A stretch of DNA of 64,000 bases from the NCBI RefSeq assembly GCF_048128805.1, contig NC_135999.1:20628949-20692948 (forward strand), read 5' to 3'. This stretch comes from Centroberyx gerrardi (lineage: Eukaryota > Chordata > Actinopteri > Beryciformes > Berycidae). Shown here piece after piece: positions 12,953 to 36,961 of the stretch (within the stretch, counting starts at the first letter, position 1; every line of letters starts with the position of its first letter). Position numbers and translations under genes: made by a program. The notes beneath the pieces are model-generated. The model worked only from the letters and a program-made list of their open reading frames with translations, was not told the DNA's origin and made no database searches.

Positions 12953-14995
12953 TTAAAACTGCTCTGTGTCCCGTCGAGCCAGGACGGTACGATAGAGAGA
13001 AGTGCCTTTAGCTTGTATGAAGGTCAGGACCATCTTGTTCTTGGTGACCTCTGCATGGACGAAGCCGCCCTGCGTTGAGGCTTGGCCAGTGAAGAACTTG
13101 ATGGAGCCTTTGGGAACGTGGTGCCAGTGACGGACGTCGGGATCCAGAAAGTTTCCAGCACCGCTCACCACATAGCCCACACCTTCGTCTTCGATGTACT
13201 GCATGGGAGGAGAGACGATTGAAATTGATAGCAATTTAGAAGACCCCACGAAATTAACTCCCACTACTTTCTGGAAAGCCTCATGCTGCACCAGTAAGCA
13301 TGAACAATTCCAACCAATGAAAAACAGATTTTCCCCTGACTGATATCCCATTTTGAATGATCCCTCCCTGCATTATGTCCTGCCCCAACCTCCTGTTTCC
13401 AGAGGAGGTGCATCAAATCAAGGCGCAAAGATGCCATTTCATGGAGTCTCAATAAAATTAGGTGGCATCGCCTAGAATAAAAGGTATAAGTGCTCCAACA
13501 CTGGTTCTCAACCTAGGTGGGGGTCTCAAGATAATTCAGAGGACAGGAAAACCAAAAAAAAAAAAACCCCCCACAAATTTAATGTTTTGATTTGTTTTTC
13601 CTAGTGAAATGCTGAAAGCTTAGTCAGATACGCAAATTAAAAACTTGGGAAAAATCATTTAGTTGAACTGTTCACAGCTCTGCATATGCAGCCTGTGATG
13701 AAGGGTGATTATGAATAGGCATCACAGTTTTAAGGAGTCAAGGTTGAGAACCAACCTGCAGATTGTGGTCATGACCACACAGGTAGGCGGTGGCCTTGTA
13801 CTTCACCAGCAGCGGACGCAGCCTCTGCAGCAGGCAGTCTGTGGGGCCGTGCTCCGACACGGACCAGACCGGGTAGTGACCCGCCACCAGCAGGAAGTCA
13901 GCCTTGGACCGAGCCATCCTCTCCTGCAGCCAGGTCAGCTGACGGTTGGCATCCACCGCATGCAGGGGACCTCTGGGCTTCTCGTCTACGTAGTCGTCCG
14001 AGTTTCCGCACAGCATCACGGTGTCCAGCATGATGATGCTCAGGGTCTTCCCGGTGTTGGGGATGCGGAAGTTCAGCTCATAGTAGTAAGAGGGGAAGCG
14101 CCTGAGAAGGTTGGGAGGGGGAGCAAAGTCATAGGTGACACTGATCAAGGAAGACTACAGGTACAGTGACAGTGAAATAGTGTCTGATTTCAGTGACAGG
14201 TTTATCTCCACTTGTTAATGGATAGCTCAAGGCCATCTTTAAGAAGTCCACTCCCATTTTGCTTTAGGAGAGTCATTCTAGAGTTGTCCAAGGAAAGAAA
14301 TTCTGTTTCAGGATAGATCTTTCCATAACATTAATCTTACCATCTGTCAGACTTGCGGCTGTACTCGATCTGGGCTTTAACATTCCCTGCATGGTCATGA
14401 TTGCCAGCAAGCACATACCAGGGGATTCTGAGAGACTTTGCTGTATACACAGACTCAAAGGTGTCCTGGGTGGAGAGATTAAGAGAGGAGCTATCACTTC
14501 CACCATTTAGCTTACTCAACATGCTCCTGTGTTTCAGAACACAGCACATGCACCAAGCCTCAAAATTTGAAGTTTGAAAGGAGAGTTTACTCAACTGACC
14601 TTAAACCTAGGAGAATCCACACTGTCCACACCTTTGTAGTAGAAGTTATCGCCAAGGGCCAGAACGAAGTCAGCTCCCATCTGCTCTGCTACTCTGCCCA
14701 TTTCCCGGGCTGTAGCCTTCTCCACAGGAGTGATGTAAGGAGGATGAGGCACTCCACCCCAGTCTCCTACCGCCAAGAACTTAATGGAGGTTCGGTTTTC
14801 TGTGGGGGAACACAAAGCAAAACCTCAGCAGCTCCAAGGACAAGTGCACAAGCATTGAAAAATGTTCACAAACAGCTTGCAAGCCCATTTTAAGTGTTAC
14901 TTACTGCTACTTTGCTCCAAGTCCTGGAAGGCAGTAGGATAGCAGTAGGCCATAGGGATGGCAGCCACCAAGATGGATACCAGAGTGAGTGCCAT
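12953..14995 (-). CDS. acp5: tartrate-resistant acid phosphatase type 5 (purple acid phosphatase)
   Basis: Binuclear-iron phosphomonoesterase of lysosomes and bone-resorbing or macrophage cells, also secreted. Coding exons on the minus strand: 14905-14995 (ATG at 14995), 14600-14799, 14341-14465, 13756-14101 and 12953-13198 (stop TAA). Lengths 91+200+125+346+246 give 336 codons, so 335 residues, close to the human 325. All junctions keep phase with GT-AG sites. Residues 1-18 form a signal peptide ([18 protein letters not shown]). The metal-ligand motifs are present in order: GDWGG (Asp43), GDNFYYKG (Asp81, Tyr84), GNHDH (Asn119, His120), GHYPVW (His214) and CGHDHN (His249, His251). The 35-residue gap between the first two of the last three ligand histidines matches mammalian TRAP. 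An Asn-Arg-Thr sequon (residues 32-34) follows the signal peptide. Catalytically intact by these criteria; the teleost paralogue (a or b) is not resolved. Confidence 0.95.
13497..13754. mobile_element. hAT-like MITE in acp5 intron 4, touching the splice donor
   Basis: The left end CTGGTTCTCAACCTAGG (from about 13501) and the right end, read on the minus strand as TTGGTTCTCAACCTTGA, form inverted termini sharing TGGTTCTCAACCT. TGGTTCTCAACC-GGGGGTC is a motif I associate with a widespread fish non-autonomous hAT. The right terminus ends at 13753-13754, next to the acp5 exon 4 donor (GT at 13755-13754 on the minus strand). The target duplication is not clear. Confidence 0.6.
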
Positions 14996-15174
14996 CTCTA
15001 AAGAAAGAAATACAAATAGATGTTGAACTGGCAGTAGAAATAAAAGCAGTTTAAAAGTAGAGAACGCTCAGCCTAAACCAAAATTGAAAGCCAACTCAAG
15101 AAGGGAGAGCATAAAAATCACTACCAAAAAGAGGAACATGAAACCACCACAACAACTCCAGGTGTCATTTACCA

Positions 15175-15245
15175 TCCACTCCTAGGCTTCCTCTCTCCTT
15201 TCCCCTTCTACCGGAGAACAGCACGATCTCTTGCTTTTATGCCTA
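15175..15245 (-). promoter_or_regulatory. acp5: acp5 first non-coding exon and TATA-like promoter
   Basis: On the minus strand GCATAAAAGC (15233-15242) is a TATA-like box. About 50-60 bases downstream a purine-rich stretch ends in GGATG before a GTAAAT donor near 15174, and an acceptor TTTCTTTAG sits just before the coding ATG. This gives a plausible non-coding exon 1. The transcription start is inferred. Confidence 0.5.
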
Positions 15246-17455
15246 ACGGTGACTTGTGATTGGCTGCAGCCAAAGTTGACAGGTCCCAGCTGGAGCTAAT
15301 AGAGGCTAATCAAAGTAACCACATCTACCAGGCACAGAGGGTCAAGGGGTCACAAACAATATCTCAATGTCTCCCAGCGCCTGTCCAGCGCATTTGAAGA
15401 GAGTATACGGTATATCTCTGCATCTTTTTAATCAGACATTCAGTCATTTAGTGAATTTATGAAACACACATTATCAAATAACCATCATTAGCATCATCAG
15501 ACACCAGAAAACAAAGACATTTAGCAGCATGGCCATTAGTAAATAGTATCCAACGCCTCACTCCTCCCTTATCAAAAAGAAAGCAAAGCTGGCTGACAAC
15601 AAAAACAACTTGTATATATCTCAAGAGACAGTGTCAGTGTCCACAGATAATAATGTCAGAGCCAGTAGATAATAACACTCACAGCTGATAATGCTGAGTG
15701 GTAAGTGGTGAGGTGTCCTCAGGATGCCTGGGTGGGTCACCCTCTGTCAGTCTTCGCCCGGCTCTTCCTGCCTTGCCTTTATCAGCTGTCCCAGAGGAGA
15801 AGAGAGGAGAGGCTGCGGGAGGACCAGCCCCAGGCCACGCCGGCGGGGCATGATCATTGCTCACACCCTTGACTCAGTCTCGGGACTGTAGGGTCATCTG
15901 GGCCACATGTGATCCACAATGGTTATAATAGCTGGTGCTCAGACTCCACTTTTTCCACCACAGTGTTAATAAGTGTTTATTTTCCTTCTCCATTTTCTCA
16001 TCGTCTGTCTTTTGCTCTAGCCTTCTCCCATATTTGCAAATAACCAAAAATGTTTAATGTCTATTTCAATAGGCTGTTTTACATAAGCACTATGGCATAT
16101 AGTCAAGTTATGGCCAAATTGCCTAGTCTCACAGAGTTCATACTTATGTTTTGCAGTTAGTGAACTTGGGCTCACCTAACTTATTTAGCCTATTTTTACA
16201 CTTCTGTGTGACCTTGTAGCCTTCTCACCTTAACGCCAAGACACGTTAGAATTGTCCATTGGACAGGTAGATGTCCACTGCGAGTATATTAAAGACTGGA
16301 TTTAACATGCAGCACATTTTTTACTGCTCTAAATCACTTCAATTGCCAAATGAACACAAGTTATCAGATGTATTCTCCTTTGGCCAGATAAAGGGCAGCT
16401 GGCAAAGCTGCAGCATGATCCAAGCGACAGCACGTGCTCAGTGAATATTCATAAGGTAAACTTAATTTCTCTCGCCTAGGTCGTGCATGCTGAAGATGCA
16501 AGCTTGTTTAATATAAAGTAATTAGCAATATCCTAGTCAGGCCTGCAAAACTGAGGGTTTGGTGCATTCATTTATAATAAGAGCAAATACTATACATACC
16601 TCTATTTATAACTATATATACAGTATATGTAGACTTATATATACTTACATCTATATATGCTGCACATATTTCATATCTATTAATTATAGATCATACCTGT
16701 GTAACAATATAAGTAAATCTATTCATGTAAGTACCTTCATCTCTTACAGTATACCCAAGTTCTGAAATTGTTGGCAGCATACATTAACATAACAACAATT
16801 GTTTAATTCTTTTGTTATGTTATTTATATCAGTATTAATTCTACCATTTTATTGCCTATTTTATACTACTACTACTACTATTTGTGTGCTTATATTCATT
16901 TCTCTTTTGCCCTGTTGAACCCAATTACCTTTGCTACTACAATGACCTAATTTCCCCACAGGGTTCAGCAGGTTTCCTCTCATCTTAGCTAGCCAAATAG
17001 CTGCACATGCAGCCCATGCATACTGCATGGTGATATGTGCATGCTAGAGCTAGACTGGCTGATACCATAAAGCATCTGGGCCTCACATGCACTGCAGAGG
17101 CCATTCGCCGAACTCAAATCTCTCCGTAACACTGATGTGAGGAATATCAGTGGTATTTTTAAAGGAAGCTCAAGGTGATCCAGTACTGCTGTAGGCACAG
17201 GCAATCCTCAAATGTAACAAAGTCCTGTCAAGTTTGACGACGGGATCTGGGGTTTTAAAGACGTAATCCACGATCCATCAACAAACAGTGGCCCAACTCT
17301 GACCTCAATCACCCAATTCAATATGAAAGCTCTAGATGCAACTAACCCACTGTCACTCAAAACTCAAAAACTCAAAAAATAAGCTCTAATATCTCTACTT
17401 TGTACTTGTGCATTAACATTTTCTGGCAAAAGAATGATCAGGGGCACTTTGCTCC
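15246..17455. other. intergenic region between acp5 and ilf3
   Basis: No coding exon seen. Includes an AT-rich TATA-repeat stretch at 16600-16700 and (CTA)n near 16864-16880. No RNA gene recognised. Confidence 0.45.
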
Positions 17456-17468
17456 AAAATAAACGTAA

Positions 17469-17474
17469 TTTATT
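17469..17474 (-). promoter_or_regulatory. ilf3: polyadenylation signal for ilf3
   Basis: AATAAA on the minus strand about 550 bases past the ilf3 stop. The sequence between is non-coding 3'UTR. Confidence 0.5.
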
Positions 17475-18025
17475 TTTAACAAGAAAAGATTAGAGCATTT
17501 ATGACTGACACAGAAATGAACACATCCTCAGTTCAAAATTACAGGCAACTTAAAATCATCACCATAACATACTGATAATACCAGTACACTACATTATAAA
17601 ACAAAAGAGCCCCCTTATTTAGAAAATAAAACCATGACAAAAAATGTTAAGAGGACAACATGATGACCCGGATATGTTTTTTTTTACATTCACATGAACC
17701 TAGGGATGATGGGGGATGGGAAGTTAGAGACAACTGGGAGACTATGATCCAAGATGGCCTTGCTTCTGTAACATACAAGATTCACATTGTTTAACCTAGT
17801 GTAAAATAACAACTAACTGACAAGGGAGTTACGAGAGTAACAAGACCTGTAAGAAAAACAGAGCAAAATTCCTGCTTGGGAATCAATACACGTGAAAATT
17901 GTTTTATCTCCTTTCAAAAGCAGCGTCCCATGGATCATCGCCATGGGTGAGTCTAGCAATCGGAGCGTTGAGAAGGGTGAAAAGATGGCATGGTCAGGTG
18001 AGAAAGGCTGTATATTATGAGCCGT

Positions 18026-29937
<11,912 letters not shown>

Positions 29938-30575
29938 GGCTTTACAGTTTCAGGACGGAAGGTTCCCACCTGTTCTACCAGGAAAGGCGTCACTTAGTCA
30001 ACGTACAACTGCTGGCTAATATGCAACACAAAAGCAGTGAAATCAAATCTAGTGACTGAGATTAAACTGGCCAAATGCATTTCAACCATGGATGTAACTA
30101 GTAACGTTAGCTACCCAGGAAACTTGCTCTGGCAGGTTGAATGAGGCGATTCGCTGAACTGTCATGGACCATTGTGTGTGTGTGTCAGGTGTTTTTTCAG
30201 CAAAATGCACACACGTTTTCTAATATAGTTAATTATTAGAAATGTAGCACATTTTACCCTAAACGGGGAAATGAGGATAAATCAATATAGCTAGCGAGCT
30301 AGCTGGCTAATGTTTGTTTCTGGCACTAGCTCTCCAGTTGAAGCTAGCCAACTGTTTTGCCGGCCATTTTAGGCCATTTACTGTCCACAGTTAGCGAATA
30401 ACATAATAAACACGATTTTGCGTTTTAAGAGTTATCTATAGCTCTATCTAACTTGCTTAACGTCTTATTCGTGCTTTAACCGCTCACCTCTATCAACTAG
30501 AGACTCTCGTCCTTCTCGCAATAACGTTGTTACTGTTTGTTGCTGCAAGCTAGTCGCCGAGGTGTCGCATAGAGA
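29938..30575 (-). promoter_or_regulatory. ilf3: ilf3 5' non-coding exon and promoter region
   Basis: A donor GTGAGCG at 30487-30481 (minus strand) ends a non-coding exon covering about 30488-30570; its partner acceptor GAACAG precedes 29969. Upstream there is a CRE-like TGACGT near 30574-30580 and no obvious TATA, as expected of a housekeeping gene. Confidence 0.55.
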
Positions 30576-30599
30576 TGACGTACAAGGTGAACCTAACAA

Positions 30600-32195
30600 C
30601 TTTATTTGTATGGCAATTTTTCCACAACAAATTTTAGAAAAGTGCTTCACGTTCACGACAACCAACACCACAAATTGAGCTTGCTGTCTTCAGGCTGGCC
30701 GGAGAATCCCGTTTGGATTAAGAATACTGCAATAAGAAATGAAACCCACCAGAAAAAAATAAATAAAAAATCAGGGCAACTCAGTGAGCTTTATTGTCAT
30801 GACATGCATGTGTGCATATTTCCAAAAGCAGAAATTCAAACATAACACAAGTAAATACAATATTACATTCAACAGCTGGAACCCTAAACATGAACACAAT
30901 GGATCTGTCTTCGTTCTATTTATTATTTGTGGGTAATAATTCATATACATATTTATATAATATTTACAATCTTAGCCTACGTACATCATTGTAATATCAA
31001 CTAGTATCAAGTGATATTAAATATCATATCAAATAGGCCTACTCATACCACCCAGTTTCTTCTTTCACCCAGTTTGGGAAGTAGGCTATATTCCAAAAAC
31101 AATCTGTATCTTTAAAAAGTCTCTTGAATCAGTTGGTTTTTGTGGTCTGATTAAATTAAGAGAAATCTAAAACATTTAGTCATCCATCACAGACTTTGTT
31201 AGTAATTTTATTTTATTAGATTTCCTCCTCCAAATAAAACTGTATGACTGGAGTAGTTGCATTTCAGGTAAAATCAAACAGACGTAGAGAAATAAGTGTC
31301 AGCTGCTTTTATTTTGTTATTCCTCTGTCGTATCAATTGTGCGGAATTTATGAAAACATATGTAGTAGACTTTTTAGGCCAAGTATAGACCAAAATAACT
31401 TTTCATGAACAACTTCTGATGGCAAATACAGCATACCAAGAAGTGCAGGGGCATCCACATCCAAATGTCGCCGGTTGTTGCCACCTAGCGGCAAATAGCG
31501 TAAATGATTTTTGGGTATGAAATAAGAAAAAGGGGAAAAAATGTTCCAGCTGCAGACTGCAGACCACGGGAGTGCGGTTGGAAAGAAATGATGCAGAAGT
31601 GGAGTAGTAAAGGAGTAGCTTCCTGAAAATACCCAGGTACTTACGTCAAGACAAAATAAAACAGATTTATGTATTTTCAACAATGTTGCATCCAAAAATA
31701 AACAGATTATGCAATCTAAGTCTGCCCAAACTTTGTGGATAATCCTTTCTGATTAATCATCAGCATCAGTTATGGGAGGTGAAGTCCAGAGTGTTCTACA
31801 GTAAATTCCTGATCTCACTGGCGTCAGAGTAAATATTTAACGACATACTCATGTAGAACTTAAAGTACAGACTTGTATTAATACTTAGAAAATTAGCATT
31901 ACTCTGAGAAACTAGTCAAGTACAGTAACTAGAGTAGGTGCAACTAATTACTTTCCAACTGAGAATAATTGCATCTACCCAGATAGTAGATTAACCTGGG
32001 AAAAGACAGTATACTACTACTGCAATATACTGTATGCACTTTATGCATACAGTATATTGCATATATTTACTAACCTATATAATATATTTACACCCTCCTT
32101 GTCAACATAGGCCTTCTTGTGTCACTTAAAAAAAACAGACATTTCATCAGAAATAAATGCAAAATTTAGGGCTAAAGTTTATATGTCACATTCCA
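30600..32195. other. intergenic between ilf3 and ptger1
   Basis: AT-rich DNA with no coding exon. Contains the perfect hairpin at 32021-32061. Confidence 0.45.
32021..32061. repeat. perfect 17-bp inverted repeat (hairpin) with 7-nt loop
   Basis: Arms TGCAATATACTGTATGC (32021-32037) and its exact complement (32045-32061) flank ACTTTAT. Pairing stops at the next base on each side. Confidence 0.9.
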
Positions 32196-32199
32196 TTAT

Positions 32200-33259
32200 T
32201 TTATTTACATTCATTTTAAAGTTCTTTACATATCCTCAGGAAATCGAGGAAACAATTCAAGTATTAACTTATACGACTTTACATTATTTCACATAAAGCA
32301 GACTTTTCACACTGTATAAACTCAGGGAAAAGCAAACCTTCCTTTACAAGCATGACACTGCTTACTGGATATAAATTCCACAGTAATGGAACATTGACAT
32401 TCCTTAAGACATTCCTTAATGAGACACATTCAGCTGAATACTATGTGATATCTGGACTTAACATCATGAGCAGGCTCTAACATCTGGGTTTACCCTGGTT
32501 ATGGCTCAATCTTCCATTCATCATTGTAAAAAAAAATTCCTCTGATGTAAAAGTGAGTCAAACTGAGCATTTCTAAACCACAGGTGGAGGTGAATTAATC
32601 ATTTGCTGGACTAAAAAGTGAATTTCCAAAATGATCCAGATTTGCTTTTATCCCCTATAGAAACAACACCCAAATTTGAAAGTAAGCTCCCTTACCAATG
32701 AAAATGAGGTTGAGAAATACAACCAAATACTACTTGGTCCCTGCAAAGGTAACAACTCTGCCAGCCTTGTTTTTAGGCTCTCAGGACAGAATATGTAGCA
32801 TCTCTGTCCTGTTTTTAATATGAGCATCACATGGACAACTAGTCCAAATGAATACATGAAATAAGGAATGTTCACTTATTGTAAGCAAACAGTACAAAGT
32901 ATATAATACTAATAATTTGTGCAAAATAACAGCATGAGCTAGCTTTCACTTGAAAGATCAGAAAATGAACTCGTTGGTGAGCTTCGATGGAGTGAGAGAG
33001 AGATCCACCTTCAGCTTCATTTGATTGATCTCAGGAAAGTTTTCTAAAGTAGGAGTGTACAGAGATTTTTAAAAATGCGTCACCCCAGATATCAAATACT
33101 GAATGTCTCAGCTGGTCTGGTGCACCGTCACAGCCAGCACCGCTTCAGTTTGTTCCTTCAACTTTCTCTTTCGAGTCTTGGCACCCCGAGTTCTTCATAC
33201 GCTGAATGACCCGGGGGACGAGCGAGTCCACAGCACCCTGTCTCAGTCTCTCTCTCAGT
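32200..33259 (-). other. ptger1: ptger1 3'UTR (probable)
   Basis: Non-coding DNA after the ptger1 stop. The first minus-strand AATAAA is at 32200-32205, implying a 3'UTR of about 1.05 kb. The end is inferred. Confidence 0.4.
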
Positions 33260-35041
33260 TCAGATATGGTTGACTGTGTTCTTCTCTGAGCTGTGGAAGG
33301 AGGTGGGCTCCCAGCGCCGCAGCACGCTGCCCTTCAGGTCCGCCTGACATTTAGTGATGAGGTAGATCTTGCGGAGGACGGTGCGGCGCAGCAGGATGTA
33401 GACCCAGGGGTCGAGGATCTGGTTCCAGGAGGCCAGCCTCACGCCCATCACCATCAGGGTTTTATAGCTGGACAGGTCGTCCCCAATGGAGTCTCTGTAG
33501 GAGCGGATCACCGACATCAGGCCGAAGATCTGCAGACAGGAGACAGCACATTGGAAGAATTATTTTATAAAGTAGCCTAGTTATTCTATTAAGTCTCTGG
33601 TCAGGGTGCTATGAGTCACTGGTCTGCTGTTTGACCCAAAACAGTGTATCAATATAGTTAAGCCAGTAATACTGAAATTTCTCAAAAACAATGCGGTTAT
33701 TAAGCAGACAAACTGAACCTCCTCTCCATTTTTACAAAGCGTCCTCAGAACAAAAGTACTGATCAAGGGTCTCTTATTCTCTTAAAATAATCTTATTCAT
33801 TCCAAAAAAACAAAAACAAATGGGTGTCCTGGATAAACACTCTTTCTTTGACATAGTCTACTTTATGAAAATCGATGACATATGACATATGTAGGCTATG
33901 TTAATATACTGTATATAATGTATGTATGTTGGAAGGTTTTACTATAAGCCCTTTAGGGTTTTTTACACTACCTGTGCATTATTGTAGCTATATATTTGTT
34001 CAGATTTTTTTTCTTTTCCAAATTGCACAAATAAATAAACAAAATAAACACAAACTGACTGAGCCTCACAACTCCTCACAGCTCTCAGAGTGCCAGTGTG
34101 TAGTTGGAGTGGATGTGACATTCGCCATCGACACTCCATTACGACTCTACTGTGTTTCCCTTACTCACCAGCAGAGGGCTCCAACAGATGCAGGAGGTCA
34201 CCATGATGCCCACCAGCTGCACCACCATCTCTATGTCATGGGACTTGGCGGAGTGGTGGGAGCACGGCTGCCTCCTGAGCCGGGCGAGCACCAGCGTCAG
34301 TCCGCTGATGGTGTTGCACACCAGCGCCACGGCCAGCGAGGTCAGCCCCAGGCCGGAGAACAGCACCACGAAGGCCACGTCCGCCTCCTGGGTGTCCTCC
34401 AGCACCTTGATGAAGCACCAGGTCCCCGGGTACTGATAGGTGTAGGAGCCCAGCTGGAAGCAAGGCAGCATGGCCACGCAGAGAGCCGCCAGCCAGATGA
34501 TGGAGAGGCAGATCTTCGTGCGGGTGGTGGTGACCAGGGAGGAGTGCAGGAGCGGCTGAGTGACGCCCAGGCAGCGCTCCGCAGCCATGGCGCAGCCCAG
34601 GAACAGCGGGCACAGGCCGAAGAACACCATGCTGCCGCCAAGGAACTGGCACATGGCGTCGGCCGAGTTGTAGGCCTCGGCTGGAACCCCTCCTGAGAGG
34701 TAGAGCCGCAGGACCAGGGCCCCGGGGATCACGTGGCCGGTGAAATCCGTGACCACCAGCGAACTGGCAAACAGGAGGAACGTGGCTTTGGAGCGGCGGC
34801 GCTGGAGCGAGTAGGCGTTGGCCAGGATGAAGAGGGCCACGATGTTGGAGACGATGCCTAGCGTCATGGACAGCATGGCCGCGATGGGGCCGCTGGAGGT
34901 GGGCTGGTCCAGGGTGAGGTTTCCCTGCTGCGACAGGCCCTCCATCGCCACCTCGGCCTCCACCTTCCCCAGACTGGTGTTTGAGGAAGGCGGGAGGAGT
35001 GAGGAGGCGGAGGAGTTGTAGTGGCTCATAGCTAACATCAT
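33260..35041 (-). CDS. ptger1: prostaglandin E2 receptor EP1 subtype
   Basis: Plasma-membrane class A GPCR of the prostanoid family that couples PGE2 to Gq-type calcium signalling. Coding exons: 34169-35041 (ATG at 35041, 291 codons) and 33260-33529 (89 codons plus stop TGA), 380 residues. The intron falls in phase 0 after CWSPLL at the end of TM6, the conserved prostanoid-receptor intron position. Recognisable strings include [20 protein letters not shown] (TM2), [20 protein letters not shown] (TM3) and ERCLGV (the ERC in place of DRY). QYPGTWCFI (the prostanoid second extracellular loop), [18 protein letters not shown] (TM6) and [18 protein letters not shown] (TM7, with the ligand-carboxylate arginine) follow. 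N-glycosylation sequons are at Asn9, Asn21 and Asn41. An in-frame Met5 is an alternative start. The third intracellular loop is much shorter than in human EP1. Which of the teleost ptger1 copies this is cannot be told. Confidence 0.95.
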
Positions 35042-35766
35042 TGAAGCTTGAAGGTTATGGGGTCCATACTTCGGGGAGGCTGCAAGAGGAAGAAGAGGCG
35101 AATTGATGGAAACACGTTTGCACGGTGCAAAGGCGAGCTGTAGGTCAACATAATATAGCCTAAATCACATTTTTGATAGGCCTACCTATGAAATTAAAAA
35201 CAAAGCATTTTTATGGCACTCTAATCTCAATCTTCCTTTCCCTTAGCCTATAATTTTTTAGATTAATATTTACTTTCAGGGACTCATGGCAACAAAGACA
35301 GATAAGACACATGTTTCCCATAAATTACCCATCAATTACTAAATATTTACCTAACTACATTCAGAATGCTCTCCTAACGACACACAGACCACAAATTATC
35401 CTGTAAAATCCCCTTTAAACCTGACATGACAGCTGTTCACCTCCGCACGGTGCCCAGGCTGACAAGTCAGAACAGTTTCCTTTTGACAACCGCAAAAATG
35501 TGAAGACGCATTCCTCTGCTGAAGCTTTTGTCCGAGAGTCTGTTCGTGTTACTGAAGCACGAAGGACTGTGATCACTCAGGTAGATTTAGTTTGGTTGGA
35601 GGTCATACTGAAACAGGCCAGAACTTCAAGCAACATACTAAGAGCAGGCAATATATTAACAATACAGCCTATAGCCAATATTTTCTTATTGAACATCCTG
35701 ACTATTGATGAGGAAATTACATTAGATGATGGTTTTGATTGTTCTAATCACCCCACCCCCCCACCC

Positions 35767-35930
35767 CAAAGTTTTGCATCAGCTTGAATCAGAATATTTT
35801 GCAACGAGTAATCTTATGAACAGATGCAATAGGCTAATTGTGATCAAATAATCAAATAAAACAATATAAATATGTATCCATTTATTAACTGTAGGCCTAG
35901 TTAAACGAGAGATTCAATCTTGTTCTTTTG
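35767..35930. repeat. local direct duplication, copy 1 (ptger1 intron 1)
   Basis: Begins AAAGTTTTGCATCAGCTTGA and ends GAGATTCAATCTTGTT. Copy 2 at 36773-36961 matches over most of its length with several indels. Shared internal strings include TGTGATCAAATAATCAAA and ATGTATC.ATTTATTAACT. Confidence 0.85.
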
Positions 35931-36031
35931 ATAATGGGGATTATCTATCTATATCTTAATTTCCTTAAATTCTGATTCTCCTTTTACTTTTATTAGTAGC
36001 TTTAAAACTCAGATTTCTAAAAATGACTCAC

Positions 36032-36434
36032 CACTGCATATAGAAATCCTTTTCAGTGAAGTTGAATATCCGAAATGTGTTATTCCTTCTCAAAACAGAC
36101 ACCCAGAAATAATCCAAAGCGCGCGCGGGTCTATGAAACAATTTCAGCAAAGTCTTCAACAAATCGATGAAAAAATGTCTTTTGCTTATACTCGACAGTC
36201 ATGCTTCCATCTGAGGGTGAAGTGATAGTAAAACCCCGGGTGGAACAATGCGTCGGTACCTTCCGTTTAACATTCCCCATGGCTGGATCCGCCTGAGTGT
36301 TGTCTCATGGTGGTGGATGGAGGGTGTGAGGATCTTCTGTCACCAAACCGCAGGTCTTCAGCACAAACACAGACTCACGTTTTTATAGCGCGTCTTCCCC
36401 CTCAGCCTGTATGGGCGGCTCTGCTCAGTGAGTC
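36032..36434 (-). promoter_or_regulatory. ptger1: ptger1 non-coding first exon, TATA box and AP-1 site
   Basis: On the minus strand a donor GTGAGTCA ends an exon at 36032; the matching acceptor CTTGCAG precedes 35079 in the 5'UTR. TATAAAA lies at 36381-36387 and a TGAGTCA AP-1 motif at 36428-36434 upstream of it. The transcription start would be near 36350. The composition is typical of an inducible, TATA-driven gene. Exon extent is inferred from these signals. Confidence 0.6.
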
Positions 36435-36736
36435 AAGTTCACATCTGACTCTTCTCGTGCAGTTTTTTTTTGTCACTTTTTACTTTGTTTACATTAGCCG
36501 TAATGCAAGTAATCCCACTTGAATGTCCTTACTCATGTGTGTCATCTACATTTCTTCAAATAGGCCTATATAGGTCTATTTTATCTTACATACATTTTAT
36601 TTCTTACTTACTGGAGGACATTCAGAGAGATGAGCATCAAAATAGAAAAGCCATCTGAGTTAACAGCAGACTGATTAACAGCTATCAGTTATGCATATAA
36701 AAAAAGAAGAAGCTGTTTATTAGCCATCCACTGTGC

Positions 36737-36740
<4 letters not shown>

Positions 36741-36774
<34 letters not shown>
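36741..36774. repeat. (CA)n microsatellite
   Basis: About 16-17 uninterrupted CA units. Confidence 0.95.
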
Positions 36775-36776
<2 letters not shown>

Positions 36777-36961
36777 GTTTTGCATCAGCTTGAATCAGAA
36801 TGGACTATTTTATGCAGTTTACCGCCTGTTGTGCAGTGAGTAAGCCTATGAACAGATACAAGTAGGCCTAGGCTAAATGTGATCAAATAATCAAAACTAA
36901 ATGAATATGTATCAATTTATTAACTACCTAGTTAACCGAGAGATTCAATCTTGTTTTTTTG
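36773..36961. repeat. local direct duplication, copy 2 (upstream of ptger1)
   Basis: Second copy of the 35767-35930 segment in the same orientation, 1 kb away, just after a (CA)17 tract. Together the copies bracket the ptger1 first exon and promoter. Confidence 0.85.

Noticed and set aside
13705..14169. 154-codon plus-strand frame
   Set aside because: Antisense to acp5 exon 4, whose minus-strand reading carries the metal-binding motifs.
33926..34696. 256-codon plus-strand frame (and 94-138 codon frames) over 34.1-34.7 kb
   Set aside because: Antisense and alternate-frame shadows of the GC-rich first coding exon of ptger1; repetitive His/Gln/Ala content with no family resemblance.
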